From: an uncultured Pseudorhodoferax sp.
Lineage (GTDB): Bacteria > Pseudomonadota > Gammaproteobacteria > Burkholderiales > Burkholderiaceae
Assembly: GCA_913776795.1 (NCBI GenBank)
Contig: CAJYRH010000044.1
Coordinates: forward strand, 1-17,028
Direction: 5' to 3'
DNA length: 17,028 bases
Shown: positions 7,914 through 15,604 of the stretch, one piece after another
How positions within the stretch are numbered: position 1 is the first letter of the stretch
Layout: each line of letters starts with the position of its first letter
Made by a program: the position numbers and the translations under genes
The notes under the pieces: model-generated
Told to the model about the DNA's origin: nothing
Database searches by the model: none
The model's input: only the letters and a program-made list of their open reading frames with translations

Positions 7914-8660
7914 ATGTTCAGCCGCCTGCAGCTGGCACCCGCCTACAAGCAAGTGTCGACCGAGATCGAGCGCTCCATCCTGTCGGGCCAGCTGCGCCCC
8001 GGGATGCCGCTGCCCACCGAGCAGAGCCTGGCCGAGCGCTTCGGCGTGCACCGCTCCACCGTGCGCGAGGCGATCCGCCAGGTCGAGCAGGAGGGCCTGG
8101 TGCAGCGCCGCGAGGGCCGCCGGCTGTTTGTCGCGCTGCCCGGCCTGTACGACCTGGCGCCGCGTACGGCGCGCCTGCTGATGCTGCAGCAGACCACCTT
8201 CGCCGAACTCTGGCAGGTGGCCGTGACGCTGGAGCCGCTGGCCTCGCAGCTGGCGGCGGAGAACGCGGAGCCGGCCGACCTGCAGGAGTTGACTCGCAAC
8301 ACCGAATGGACGGCCTCGCTGCAGGCCGAGGGCCGCAACACGCTGGAGGACGACCAGCGCCTGGTCGAGCTCGACGTCGAATTCCACGCCCTGGTGGGCC
8401 GCGCGAGCCGCAACCGCCCGCTGATGCTGGCGCGCGAGCCCATCAGCCTGCTCTACAACCCCACGCTGCTGCAGATCCACCAGCGGCTGCCGCAGTCCAA
8501 GGCGCGCAACCTGGCCGCCCACCGCGGCATCCTCGACGCACTGCAGCGCCGCGACGGCCCCGCCGCGGCCGAGTGGACGCGCAAGCACATGGTCGATTTC
8601 AAGAAGGGCTTCGAGATGACCGGCCTGGACATGTCCGCACCCATCGCGCCGCCGCCCTAG
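7914..8660 (+). CDS. GntR-family transcriptional regulator, FadR subfamily with FCD ligand domain
   Basis: The 248-aa protein has an N-terminal winged helix-turn-helix (about 10-75): YKQVSTEIERSILSGQLRPG, LPTEQSLAERFGVHRSTVRE, AIRQVEQEGLVQRREGRR. A helical FCD domain (about 95-235) follows. The likely metal- or ligand-binding residues are Asp154 and His158 (LDVEFH), His203 (AAHRGILDAL) and His225 (TRKHM), all typical of FCD proteins that sense organic acids. The ATG at 7914 starts just before the winged-helix domain and has GGGGA about 7 bases upstream; an in-frame ATG at 7803 would add a low-complexity N-terminus with no visible ribosome-binding site. It is divergent from maeB and 56 bases upstream of a transporter/ligase cassette in the same direction, so it probably controls that cassette in response to its substrate or CoA ester. 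Confidence 0.9.
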   Translation: MFSRLQLAPAYKQVSTEIERSILSGQLRPGMPLPTEQSLAERFGVHRSTVREAIRQVEQEGLVQRREGRRLFVALPGLYDLAPRTARLLMLQQTTFAELWQVAVTLEPLASQLAAENAEPADLQELTRNTEWTASLQAEGRNTLEDDQRLVELDVEFHALVGRASRNRPLMLAREPISLLYNPTLLQIHQRLPQSKARNLAAHRGILDALQRRDGPAAAEWTRKHMVDFKKGFEMTGLDMSAPIAPPP

Positions 8661-8716
8661 CCGCCTCCCCGTTTTCCCGTCGTTCCCGTTCCATCACCAC
8701 AAGCAGGAGACATGCA

Positions 8717-10021
8717 ATGCAAAGACAGAAGATGGCAGCAAGCACCGCACGCCTGGCCGGCGCCTTCGCCCTGACAGCCCTGGCCGCCTCGGTGCAGGCG
8801 CAGGAGACCTTCAAGGTCGGCATCGTCAGCTTCCTCTCGGGCCAGGCGGCCGAGAGCTTCGGCATCCCGGCCGTCAACGGCGCCAAGGCGCTGGTCGAGG
8901 CGTTCAACAAGGGCGAAGCCCCCGCGCCCTACAACAAGTCCGGCATCGGCGGCATGAAGATCGAGGCCGTCTACGTCGACGAGAACGGCGGCGCCACCAA
9001 GCAGGTGCAGGAGCTGCGCAACCTGTACGACCGTGAGAAGGTCGACGCCGTGGTCGGCTACGTGAGCTCGGGCGACTGCCTGGCCGTGGCGCCCGTGGCC
9101 GAGGAGCTCAAGAAGTTCCTGATCCTGTACGACTGCGGCACGCCCCGCGTGTTCGAGGACGCCAAGTACAGCTACGTGTTCCGCACCGCCTCGCACGGCA
9201 CCATGGACAACGTGGCGTTGGCGCGCTACCTCAAGGCGCGCAACATCAAGGCCGACAGCTACAACCTGATCAACCAGGACTACGCCTGGGGCCACGACTC
9301 GCGCGCCGACTTCAAGGCCGCCATGTCGCAGCTGTACCCGCAGGCCAAGGTCGGCGAAGACCTGCTGCCCAAGTTCGGCGCCGGCCAGTACGGCACCGAG
9401 ATCTCGGCGCTCACCTCCAAGCGCGCCGACGTCACGCACTCCAGCCTGTGGGGTGGCGACCTGCAGGCCTTCGTGCTGCAGTCCGGCCCGCGCGGCCTAT
9501 TCAAGCGCTCGCAGGTGGTGCTGTCCGCGGCCGACCATGTGCTGACCCCGCTGGGCGACAAGATGCCGGACGGCACCATCCTCGGCGCGCGCGGCGCCTA
9601 CGGCCTGCTCGCGCCCAAGAGCGCGTTGAACGACTGGTGGTGGAAGCTCTACGAGACCGGCTACAACACCTACCCGGCCCAGGCCCCGTACCGCATGGCG
9701 CAGGCACTGCTGGGCCTGAAGCTCGCGGCCGAGAAGGCCATGGCGGCCAACGGCGGCAAGAAGCCCACGCCGGAGCAGCTGGCCGCCGCGCTCAAGGGCA
9801 GCGAGTGGGACGCGCCCGGCGGCCGCATCCGCATGACGCTGGGCGACGGCCAGCAGGCCACGCAGCCCACGGCCATCGGCAAGACGCGCTACGACGCGGC
9901 CAAGAAGATGGTGGTGCTGGAGGACATCCAGCGCTTCGCGGCCGAATGCGTGAATCCGCCCGCCGGCGTGAAGTCGGAGGACTGGATCAAAGGCGGCATG
10001 GCCGGCGCCAAGTGTGAGTGA
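8717..10021 (+). CDS. Branched-chain amino acid-type ABC transporter, periplasmic substrate-binding protein (LivK-like)
   Basis: This is a 434-aa Peripla_BP_6-type binding protein that would deliver the ligand to the permeases encoded downstream. It starts with a Sec signal peptide (hydrophobic about 12-25, cut near VQA at 26-28). The mature N-terminus FKVGIVSFLSGQAAESFGIP is the classic first strand and ligand loop of this fold. Further family features are NGAKALVEAFN, EAVYVDENGGATKQVQELR, VDAVVGYVSSGDCLAVAPVA and YNLINQDYAWGHDSRADFKA. The ATG at 8717 is preceded by AGGAG with 7-base spacing, a strong site. The substrate cannot be read from sequence; many relatives bind aromatic or other carboxylates or amides rather than leucine, and the acyl-CoA ligase at the end of the cassette points to a carboxylate. 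A hairpin-rich gap follows. Confidence 0.93.
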   Translation: MQRQKMAASTARLAGAFALTALAASVQAQETFKVGIVSFLSGQAAESFGIPAVNGAKALVEAFNKGEAPAPYNKSGIGGMKIEAVYVDENGGATKQVQELRNLYDREKVDAVVGYVSSGDCLAVAPVAEELKKFLILYDCGTPRVFEDAKYSYVFRTASHGTMDNVALARYLKARNIKADSYNLINQDYAWGHDSRADFKAAMSQLYPQAKVGEDLLPKFGAGQYGTEISALTSKRADVTHSSLWGGDLQAFVLQSGPRGLFKRSQVVLSAADHVLTPLGDKMPDGTILGARGAYGLLAPKSALNDWWWKLYETGYNTYPAQAPYRMAQALLGLKLAAEKAMAANGGKKPTPEQLAAALKGSEWDAPGGRIRMTLGDGQQATQPTAIGKTRYDAAKKMVVLEDIQRFAAECVNPPAGVKSEDWIKGGMAGAKCE

Positions 10022-10037
10022 TGGGCAACATCCCCCC

Positions 10038-10080
10038 GAGCGGCCGCGCCGCTCCCCTCTTCCGCTTCGCGAAGGAGGGG
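10038..10080 (+). promoter_or_regulatory. Tandem hairpins after the binding-protein gene (partial terminator / mRNA stabiliser)
   Basis: GAGCGGC (10038-10044) pairs with GCCGCTC (10048-10054), and CCCCTC (10054-10059) pairs with GAGGGG (10075-10080) around the palindrome CTTCGCGAAG (10065-10074). They begin 17 bases after the binding-protein stop codon. No T-run follows. Such structures between a binding-protein gene and its permease genes commonly keep the binding protein in excess by protecting the upstream mRNA or attenuating transcription; that role is inferred here. Confidence 0.5.
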
Positions 10081-10106
10081 ACCACCAGCAGCCTGGCAGA
10101 GCCAGA

Positions 10107-10142
10107 TCCGCGGTGATCGCTGGCATGGCCTGCTCCGCGGCC
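10107..10142 (+). repeat. Structured intergenic repeat, copy A
   Basis: A 24-base stretch at 10119-10142 (beginning GCTGGCATGGCC and ending TGCTCCGCGGCC) is identical to 12934-12957. The match extends leftwards through TCCGCGG, giving about 32 of 36 aligned bases. It can fold: CCGCGG at 10108-10113 with CCGCGG at 10135-10140, and inside it a small hairpin GC-T-GGC-ATG-GCC-T-GC. It is REP-like: short, GC-rich, palindromic and intergenic. It lies between the binding-protein and first permease genes. Confidence 0.7.
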
Positions 10143-10205
10143 AACTGATCCGCTGCGCGCGACGCGTCGCGGACGGTTGTCTACCTCGTCCTCCTTCTCA
10201 CTGCC

Positions 10206-11102
10206 ATGACCACCGCCATCACCATCCTCGTCGACGGCCTGAGCTACGCCTCCTGGCTGTTCATCGTCGCGCTCGGGCTCACGCTCGTGTTCGGCGTGCT
10301 GAAGATCCTCAACATCGCGCATGGCAGCTTCTATGCGCTCGGCGCCTATGCAGCCGCCAGCTTCGTCGGCTGGTTCGCCACGCTCAAGCTGGCACCCGAA
10401 TGGTCGCTGGTGGCCATGCTGCTGGCGGCCGTCGCGGTGGCCGCGCTGGTCGCGCCGCTGACCGAACGCGGCCTGCTGCGCTTCTTCTACGGCCGCGACG
10501 AGGTGCTGCTGGTGCTGGTCACCTACGCGTTGTTCCTGATGCTCGAAGACATCACCAAGCTGATCTGGGGCGCCAACCCGTACTACGTGTCCGAGCCCTA
10601 CGCCATGTTCGGCAACATCGAGATCGGCGAGCAGATCTATGTCGGCTACGACTTCATGCTCATGCTGCTCGCGGTGGTGGTCGGTTTCGCGGTCTGGTGG
10701 GGATTGAACCGCACGCGCCAGGGCAAGATCGTGCTGGCTGTGATCCACAGCGAGGAGGTGGCCTCCAGCATGGGCGTGAACGTCTCGCGCGTGTACATGC
10801 TGGCGTTTGCGGTCGGCATCTTCCTGGCCTGCATCGGCGGAGCCTTCACGGCGCCGCTGATCTCGGTGCAGCCGGGCATCTCGGTGGGCGTGATCATCGT
10901 CTCGTTCGCCGTCGTGATCATCGGTGGCCTGGGCAGCATCGAGGGCGCGGCCGTCGGCGCGCTGATCGTCGGCCTGGCCCGCTCCTGCGCCGTGCACCTG
11001 GCGCCGCAGGTCGAGCTGTTCGCCATCTACGTGGTCATGGCGCTGGTGCTCGTGTTCCGGCCCGAAGGCCTGTTCCAGCGCATCCAGGCGAGGAAGATCT
11101 GA
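10206..11102 (+). CDS. ABC transporter permease, LivH type
   Basis: The 298-aa inner-membrane permease has the LivH-type pattern: an N-terminal segment LGLTLVFGVLKILNIAHGSFYALGAY split over two helices with the conserved NIAHG, hydrophobic helices near 70-85, 95-115, 140-165, 190-215, 225-260 and 270-290, and the cytoplasmic coupling loop RTRQGKIVLAVIHSEEVASSMGVNV that meets the ATPases. The C-terminal end VLVFRPEGLF is also typical. No good ribosome-binding site is seen before the ATG at 10206, only pyrimidine-rich sequence, so initiation may be weak. It overlaps the next permease by one base (TGATG). Confidence 0.92.
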   Translation: MTTAITILVDGLSYASWLFIVALGLTLVFGVLKILNIAHGSFYALGAYAAASFVGWFATLKLAPEWSLVAMLLAAVAVAALVAPLTERGLLRFFYGRDEVLLVLVTYALFLMLEDITKLIWGANPYYVSEPYAMFGNIEIGEQIYVGYDFMLMLLAVVVGFAVWWGLNRTRQGKIVLAVIHSEEVASSMGVNVSRVYMLAFAVGIFLACIGGAFTAPLISVQPGISVGVIIVSFAVVIIGGLGSIEGAAVGALIVGLARSCAVHLAPQVELFAIYVVMALVLVFRPEGLFQRIQARKI

Positions 11103-12085
11103 TGAAGACCGCGTCCCTTCCCGTCCCCGCCGCCGCTGCGCGCCCGGCCACCGGCCTGCGCGGCCGCACCGTGCTCTGGGGTGGCCTCGGCCTGCTGGTT
11201 GCGCTGATCGCCGTCGGCGCCTTCCTGCCGCGCTGGCTGGTGTTCCTGCTGACCATGGCCGCATCGCACGGCCTGGTCTCGCTCGGCATCGTGCTGCTCA
11301 TGCGCAGCGGCGTCGTGTCGTTCGGCCAGGGGCTGGTGTTCGCCATCGGCGGCTACGCCGGCGCGCTGTGCTTCAACCAGCTGGGCATCACCGACGCGCT
11401 GCTGCTCACGCTCGTCGGTGGCCTGGCGGCCGTGCTGGTGGCGCTGCCGTTCGCGCCGCTGCTGGCGCGCTACCGCGGCATCTTCTTCGCGATGCTGACG
11501 CTTGCCCTGTCCATGGTCTGCTACGGCGTGCTGGTCAAGACCAACAGCCTGGGCGGCTCCGACGGCTTCAACATGGGCCGGCCCACGCTGCTGGGGCAGA
11601 CGCTGTCGGACGAGCGCGTCGCCTACGTGCTGTACGGCGTCACCGTCGCCGTGGCGGGTGTGCTGGCGCTGCTGGCGCGCGTGTACTTCGATTCCACGCG
11701 CGGGTTGATTGCACAGGCCGTGCGCGAGAACGAACTGCGCGTGGAGTACCTGGGCGGTTCGGTGCGCCAGGCCGTGGCGCTGAACTTCGGCATGGCGGCA
11801 TTCGCGGGGGGCTGCGGCGGCGCGCTGACCGTCATGTCGCTGGGCCACATCGACCCCAACTTCAGTTACTGGACCACCTCGGGCGAATTCGTGTTCGTCG
11901 CCATCCTCGCCGGCTCGCAGAGCGTGCTGGCGGTGTTCGTGGCTTCCACGCTGCTGGAAGTGGTGCGCTCGTTCTCCAGCCTTTACTTCCCCAATACCTG
12001 GCAGCTCTCGCTGGGCCTGTTCCTGCTGCTGATGATCCGCTTCCTGCCGGGCGGCATCGGCTCCCTCTGGATGAAGAAGAAATGA
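11102..12085 (+). CDS. ABC transporter permease, LivM type
   Basis: This is the second, 327-aa inner-membrane subunit of the importer. It has a basic N-terminus, a first helix at about 25-43, and the LivM-type region LVSLGIVLLMRSGVVSFGQG followed by GYAGAL. A cytoplasmic coupling loop RGLIAQAVRENELRVEYLGG is present, and the C-terminus ends LMIRFLPGGIGSLWMKKK, where the family usually has a similar proline-glycine-rich tail. The ATG at 11102 shares its A with the stop of the first permease and has GAGGAAG upstream. Its own stop overlaps the ATPase start by four bases (ATGA). Tight coupling of permease, permease and ATPase suggests equal dosage. Confidence 0.92.
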   Translation: MKTASLPVPAAAARPATGLRGRTVLWGGLGLLVALIAVGAFLPRWLVFLLTMAASHGLVSLGIVLLMRSGVVSFGQGLVFAIGGYAGALCFNQLGITDALLLTLVGGLAAVLVALPFAPLLARYRGIFFAMLTLALSMVCYGVLVKTNSLGGSDGFNMGRPTLLGQTLSDERVAYVLYGVTVAVAGVLALLARVYFDSTRGLIAQAVRENELRVEYLGGSVRQAVALNFGMAAFAGGCGGALTVMSLGHIDPNFSYWTTSGEFVFVAILAGSQSVLAVFVASTLLEVVRSFSSLYFPNTWQLSLGLFLLLMIRFLPGGIGSLWMKKK

Positions 12086-12834
12086 GCGAGCACATCCTGC
12101 TGCGCGCCCGCGCCATCGAGAAGCGCTTCGGCGCCGTGGTCGCGGCCAGCAGCCTCAACATCGACATCCTGGCCGGCCAGCGGGTGAGCCTGATCGGCAG
12201 CAACGGCGCCGGCAAGACCACCTTCGTGAACATGGTGACGGGCTACCTCAAGCCCGACACCGGCAGCATCGAGCTGGGCGGGCGCGACATCACGCGGCTC
12301 GCGCCGCGCGCCATCACGCACCTGGGCGTGGCGCGGTCGTTCCAGATCCCGCAGCTCTTCGCCGAACTCACGGTGCTCGAGAACATGCTGGTCGCCAACG
12401 CCTGCCGCGGCCAGCGGTTGTCGTTCTGGCAGCCGGCGCGCGGCGGCGATGCGGTGGACCGGGCCGACGCGTTGCTGCAGCGCTTCCAGCTGGCCGAGCA
12501 CCGCGGGCGCCGCGTGGCCGAGCTGCCGGGCGGTGTGCGCAAGCTGCTCGACATCGCCATGGCGCTGACCGGCCAGCCGCGCCTGCTGTTGCTGGACGAG
12601 CCCACCAGCGGCGTGGCCGCGGAGGAGAAGTTCCCGATGATGGACATCATCATGACCGCGCTGGGCCAGGAGGCGATGACCGTGCTGTTCGTCGAGCACG
12701 ACATGGACATCGTGGAGCGCTACGCCGACCGCGTGGTGGCGTTCTACGCCGGCCGCATCATCGCCGACGACGTGCCGGCCGTGACACTCGCCGCCGACGA
12801 TGTGCGCCGCTACGTCACCGGCACCCTGCACTGA
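12082..12834 (+). CDS. ABC transporter ATP-binding protein, LivG type
   Basis: The 250-aa cytoplasmic ATPase is one of two that power the importer. It shows Walker A GSNGAGKTT (39-47), Q-loop RSFQIPQLF with Gln88, Walker B LLLLDEP (168-174) with the catalytic Glu, and switch His206 in VEHDMD. The signature is unusual: where LivG proteins normally read LSYGQ or LSGGQ, this protein has LPGGV followed by RKLLDIAMAL (148-162), so both the Ser and the Gln are replaced while the Gly pair remains. The start overlaps the LivM-type gene by four bases. A 198-base gap with a structured repeat separates it from the second ATPase. Confidence 0.92.
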   Translation: MSEHILLRARAIEKRFGAVVAASSLNIDILAGQRVSLIGSNGAGKTTFVNMVTGYLKPDTGSIELGGRDITRLAPRAITHLGVARSFQIPQLFAELTVLENMLVANACRGQRLSFWQPARGGDAVDRADALLQRFQLAEHRGRRVAELPGGVRKLLDIAMALTGQPRLLLLDEPTSGVAAEEKFPMMDIIMTALGQEAMTVLFVEHDMDIVERYADRVVAFYAGRIIADDVPAVTLAADDVRRYVTGTLH

Positions 12835-12921
12835 CATGAGGCCACCCCGTTTGAATGTCTCACTTCGTGTAGACACTGCATCCCCCTCCAGCGGCGCCGC
12901 CAGCGGCCCGGCGAAGCCCGT

Positions 12922-12957
12922 TCCGCGGCGTCTGCTGGCATGGCCTGCTCCGCGGCC
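12922..12957 (+). repeat. Structured intergenic repeat, copy B
   Basis: This is the second copy of the element at 10107-10142: 12934-12957 is identical over 24 bases, with flanking TCCGCGG also shared and folding by the same pairing (CCGCGG at 12923-12928 with 12950-12955). Another perfect palindrome, GCGGCGCCGC, lies just upstream at 12891-12900 and is preceded by GCATCCCCCTCC, resembling the ACATCCCCCCG stretch before copy A. The 198-base gap 12835-13032 holds little else apart from the AGGAG ribosome-binding site for the next gene at 13023-13027. Confidence 0.7.
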
Positions 12958-13032
12958 TCCAGAGCAGCAACCCAAGGGTCGTGGCTGGTGGTGCCGACGC
13001 CGTGCCGCGCGAGCCATTGCACAGGAGAACGC

Positions 13033-13692
13033 ATGCTGAACGTCGAATCCGCCCACGTGGCCATTGGCTCGGTGCAGGTGCTGCGCGGCCTGAGCCTTGC
13101 GGTGCCCGCGCAATCCATGGTCGGCCTGATCGGCCGCAACGGCGCGGGCAAGACCACGCTGCTGCGCACGGTGATGGGCCACCTGAGCCCATTGCAAGGC
13201 CGCATCACCTTCGAAGGCCAGGACCTGGCCGGCGTGCCACGCCATGCGCGCGCCGCGCTGGGCATCGGCTACATGCCTGAAGACCGCGGCCTGGTTCCCG
13301 AGCTCAGCGTGGAAGAGAACATCCTGATCCCGCTGTGGGCCACCGGCATGCGCAGCACGCGCGCGCGGCTGGACTTCGTCTACGGCGTGCTGCCCGAGCT
13401 GGCCGAGATGCGTGCGCGCCGCGCGCTGCTGCTCTCTGGCGGCCAGCAGAAGCTCGTGGCGCTGGCGCGCGCGCTGGGCGTGGGCACGCGGCTGCTGCTG
13501 CTGGACGAGCCCTTCGAGGGCGTGGCACCGGCGTTGTCGATGCGGCTGGCCGACGTGATCGCGGGGCTGCGCGGCGGCGCGCTCTCGGTGCTGATCGCCC
13601 AGTCGGACCTCAACCACTCGCGCAAGCTGGTGGACGCGGAGGTGGTCATCGAGCGCGGTGCCAACGCAGTTCCCGTGGAGGCTGCGGCATGA
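13033..13692 (+). CDS. ABC transporter ATP-binding protein, LivF type
   Basis: This is the second cytoplasmic ATPase, 219 aa, somewhat shorter than the usual LivF length of about 235. Walker A GRNGAGKTT is at 34-42, the typical LivF segment IGYMPEDRGLVPELSVEENI at 78-97, the signature LLSGGQQK is at 133-140, and Walker B LLLLDEP with its catalytic Glu is at 154-160. At the switch (H-loop) position, where ABC ATPases have His and LivF proteins usually have VEQN, this protein reads LIAQSDLNHS (187-196), so neither His nor the usual Glu-Gln occurs in place. The ATG at 13033 has AGGAG five bases upstream. It overlaps the ligase gene by four bases, which ties the transporter to CoA activation. Confidence 0.9.
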   Translation: MLNVESAHVAIGSVQVLRGLSLAVPAQSMVGLIGRNGAGKTTLLRTVMGHLSPLQGRITFEGQDLAGVPRHARAALGIGYMPEDRGLVPELSVEENILIPLWATGMRSTRARLDFVYGVLPELAEMRARRALLLSGGQQKLVALARALGVGTRLLLLDEPFEGVAPALSMRLADVIAGLRGGALSVLIAQSDLNHSRKLVDAEVVIERGANAVPVEAAA

Positions 13693-15278
13693 CGCGCTGG
13701 CACACCACCGAACTGCCGGCCATGCGCGAGGAGGCCGTCTATGGCGACCGCGTGGTGCGCTGCTTCGTCGAACGGCCGCACAGCATGCACGCGCTGCTGG
13801 AGCGCGCCGTGGCCCGGTGTCCAGACCAGGATGCAGTCGTCCACAACGGCCAGCGCTGGAGCTACAGAGACCTTGACGCCGATGTCGCACGCATCGCCGG
13901 TGGCCTGGCTGCGCACGGTGTGCAGCCCGGGGAACGCGTCGTGCTGTTCCTGGGAAACCGGCCCGAGTTCGTGTCCGTGCTGTTCGCCGTGCAGCGCCTG
14001 GGCGCCATCGCCGTGCCCATTGGCGAGCGCGAGCAGCGGCCCGGGCTGGCTTACATGCTGCAGCAGTGCGGCGCCTGCGCCATCGTGTTCGACGCGGCCC
14101 TTGCCGAGCGCATTCCTCCGACCGACGAGGTGCCCTGCGTGCGCGTGCGGCTGGTGGCCGGAGAGGCGCCCGGCGCCGTGCCGCTGGCGAACCTGCAGGG
14201 GGACCTCCAGGATGCGGCGCCGGTCCGCGAGCAGGACACCGCGCTGATCCTCTACACCTCCGGCACCACCGGCCGCCCCAAGGGCGCCATGCTCACGCAC
14301 CTGAACGTTGCGCATTCGGTGCGCCACTACGAACTGTGCATGGGCCTGCGCGCAGGCGACCGGTCCGCGCTGGCCGTGCCGGCCAGCCATGTCACGGGCC
14401 TGATCGCCATCATCGCCGCCATGGTCCACATCGGCGGCGCGGTCGTGGTGCTGTCCGAGTTCAAGGCGCCGGCCTTCCTGCAGCTGCTGCAGGACGAGCG
14501 CGTCACGCACACGCTGATGGTGCCGGCCATGTACCAGCTGTGCCTGCTGCAGCCGACCTTCGATTCCGCGCGGCTGGCCAGCTGGCGCATCGGCGGCTAT
14601 GGCGGCGCGCCCATGCCCGTGTCGGCGATCGACGCGATGGCCCAGCGCCTGCCCGGTCTCACGCTCATCAACGCCTACGGTTCGACCGAGACCACCTCGC
14701 CCACCACCATGATGCCGCCCGGCCTCACCCGCGCGCATGCCGACAGCGTAGGCATCGCGCTGCCTTGTGCCGATGTGCGCGTGGTGGACGACGAAGGCCG
14801 CGAGCTGCCCCGCGGCGAGAGTGGCGAACTGTGGATCGGCGGCCCCATGGTCGTGCCCGGCTACTGGGACAACCCCGAGGCCACGGCCGCCAACTTCACC
14901 GAGGGCTACTGGCATTCGGGCGACCTGGGCAGCGTGGATGCCGAAGGCTTCGTGCGCCTGTTCGACCGCAAGAAGGACATGCTCAACCGCGGCGGCTTCA
15001 AGATCTATTCGGTGGAAGTGGAGCATTGCCTGGTGGCATTGCCCGGCGTGGTCGAGGCCGCCATCGTCGGGCGGCCCTGTCCGGTGCTGGGCGAACGCGT
15101 GCACGCCTTCCTGTACGCGCCCGGTTTGGCCCGCGACGACGAGGCCGTGCGTGCACACTGCCGCGCGCGCCTGACCGATTACAAGGTGCCCGAGACCATC
15201 ACCTGGTCCGACACCCCGCTGCCGCGCAATGCCGGCGGCAAGTTGCTCAAGCGACTGCTGCGCGAGCGGCTTTCCTGA
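13689..15278 (+). CDS. AMP-forming acyl-CoA ligase (class I adenylate-forming enzyme)
   Basis: The enzyme should activate a carboxylate with ATP to an acyl-AMP and then transfer it to CoA. All core motifs are in place in the 529-aa product: phosphate loop YTSGTTGRPKG (189-199), adenine-binding YGSTET (330-335), WHSGDLG (408-414) with the ribose-binding Asp, hinge and CoA region DRKKDMLNRGGFKIY (426-440), and C-terminal PRNAGGKLLKR with catalytic Lys518. It resembles long/medium-chain and aryl acid ligases, but the acid cannot be named. The start at 13689 overlaps the ATPase stop by four bases (ATGA), so it is part of the transporter operon. The likely role is to trap the imported acid as a CoA thioester. 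The 3' end overlaps the convergent DUF2061 gene by 32 bases. Confidence 0.93.
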   Translation: MTRWHTTELPAMREEAVYGDRVVRCFVERPHSMHALLERAVARCPDQDAVVHNGQRWSYRDLDADVARIAGGLAAHGVQPGERVVLFLGNRPEFVSVLFAVQRLGAIAVPIGEREQRPGLAYMLQQCGACAIVFDAALAERIPPTDEVPCVRVRLVAGEAPGAVPLANLQGDLQDAAPVREQDTALILYTSGTTGRPKGAMLTHLNVAHSVRHYELCMGLRAGDRSALAVPASHVTGLIAIIAAMVHIGGAVVVLSEFKAPAFLQLLQDERVTHTLMVPAMYQLCLLQPTFDSARLASWRIGGYGGAPMPVSAIDAMAQRLPGLTLINAYGSTETTSPTTMMPPGLTRAHADSVGIALPCADVRVVDDEGRELPRGESGELWIGGPMVVPGYWDNPEATAANFTEGYWHSGDLGSVDAEGFVRLFDRKKDMLNRGGFKIYSVEVEHCLVALPGVVEAAIVGRPCPVLGERVHAFLYAPGLARDDEAVRAHCRARLTDYKVPETITWSDTPLPRNAGGKLLKRLLRERLS

Positions 15279-15477
15279 GCGCCAGGCGCTGCCAGGCCTT
15301 CTCGTGGAAGAAGAAGGCAAAGGCCTGCACCGTCGGCTCCAACAGGCTCAGTGTGAGCGACATGAGCAGGTTGCCGGTGACGGCGTACGCCACAGCGGCG
15401 GCCACCAGGATGTGCATCACGTAGTAGCTGCCGGTTTTCTTCAAGGTCGGGAGGTTGTTGCGGGCGAAGGCGGCCAT
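15247..15477 (-). CDS. DUF2061 family small membrane protein
   Basis: The 76-aa protein fits the DUF2061 family of unknown function: a short N-terminus with LPTLKKTGSYYVMHI, a first transmembrane helix (about 21-35), TGNLLMSLTLSLLEP (34-48) and a second hydrophobic stretch ending QAFAFFFHEKAW (51-62), the typical family ending, then a basic tail. The ATG at 15477 is chosen because AGGA lies 8 bases upstream; the frame also opens at 15507 (10 more residues) but without a visible ribosome-binding site. It is convergent with the acyl-CoA ligase and overlaps its last 32 bases. The AT-richer sequence at about 15508-15560 probably contains its promoter. Confidence 0.85.
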   Translation of the reverse strand: MAAFARNNLPTLKKTGSYYVMHILVAAAVAYAVTGNLLMSLTLSLLEPTVQAFAFFFHEKAWQRLALRKAARAAVA

Positions 15478-15604
15478 GGTGGAGTCCTGAGAGAAACGAC
15501 GATGCATGGATGGTAAATGCGATCAATTCTCAACGCCAATCGTTTGCGCCTAATCCTTCGATAGCCGGATCGAGGAGAGCGCAGGCCTGTGACAGCCGCC
15601 CTGA

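Noticed and set aside
9987..11264. 425-codon - strand open frame opposite the first permease
   Set aside because: Composition is dominated by Asp, His, Gln and Arg, typical of the complement of membrane-protein codons; no family resemblance and no plausible start.
15513..15531. Fur-box-like sequence upstream of the DUF2061 gene (GAGAATTGATCGCATTTAC on the - strand)
   Set aside because: Only about half the positions agree with the 19-base Fur consensus and nothing nearby is related to iron; better explained as AT-rich promoter DNA.
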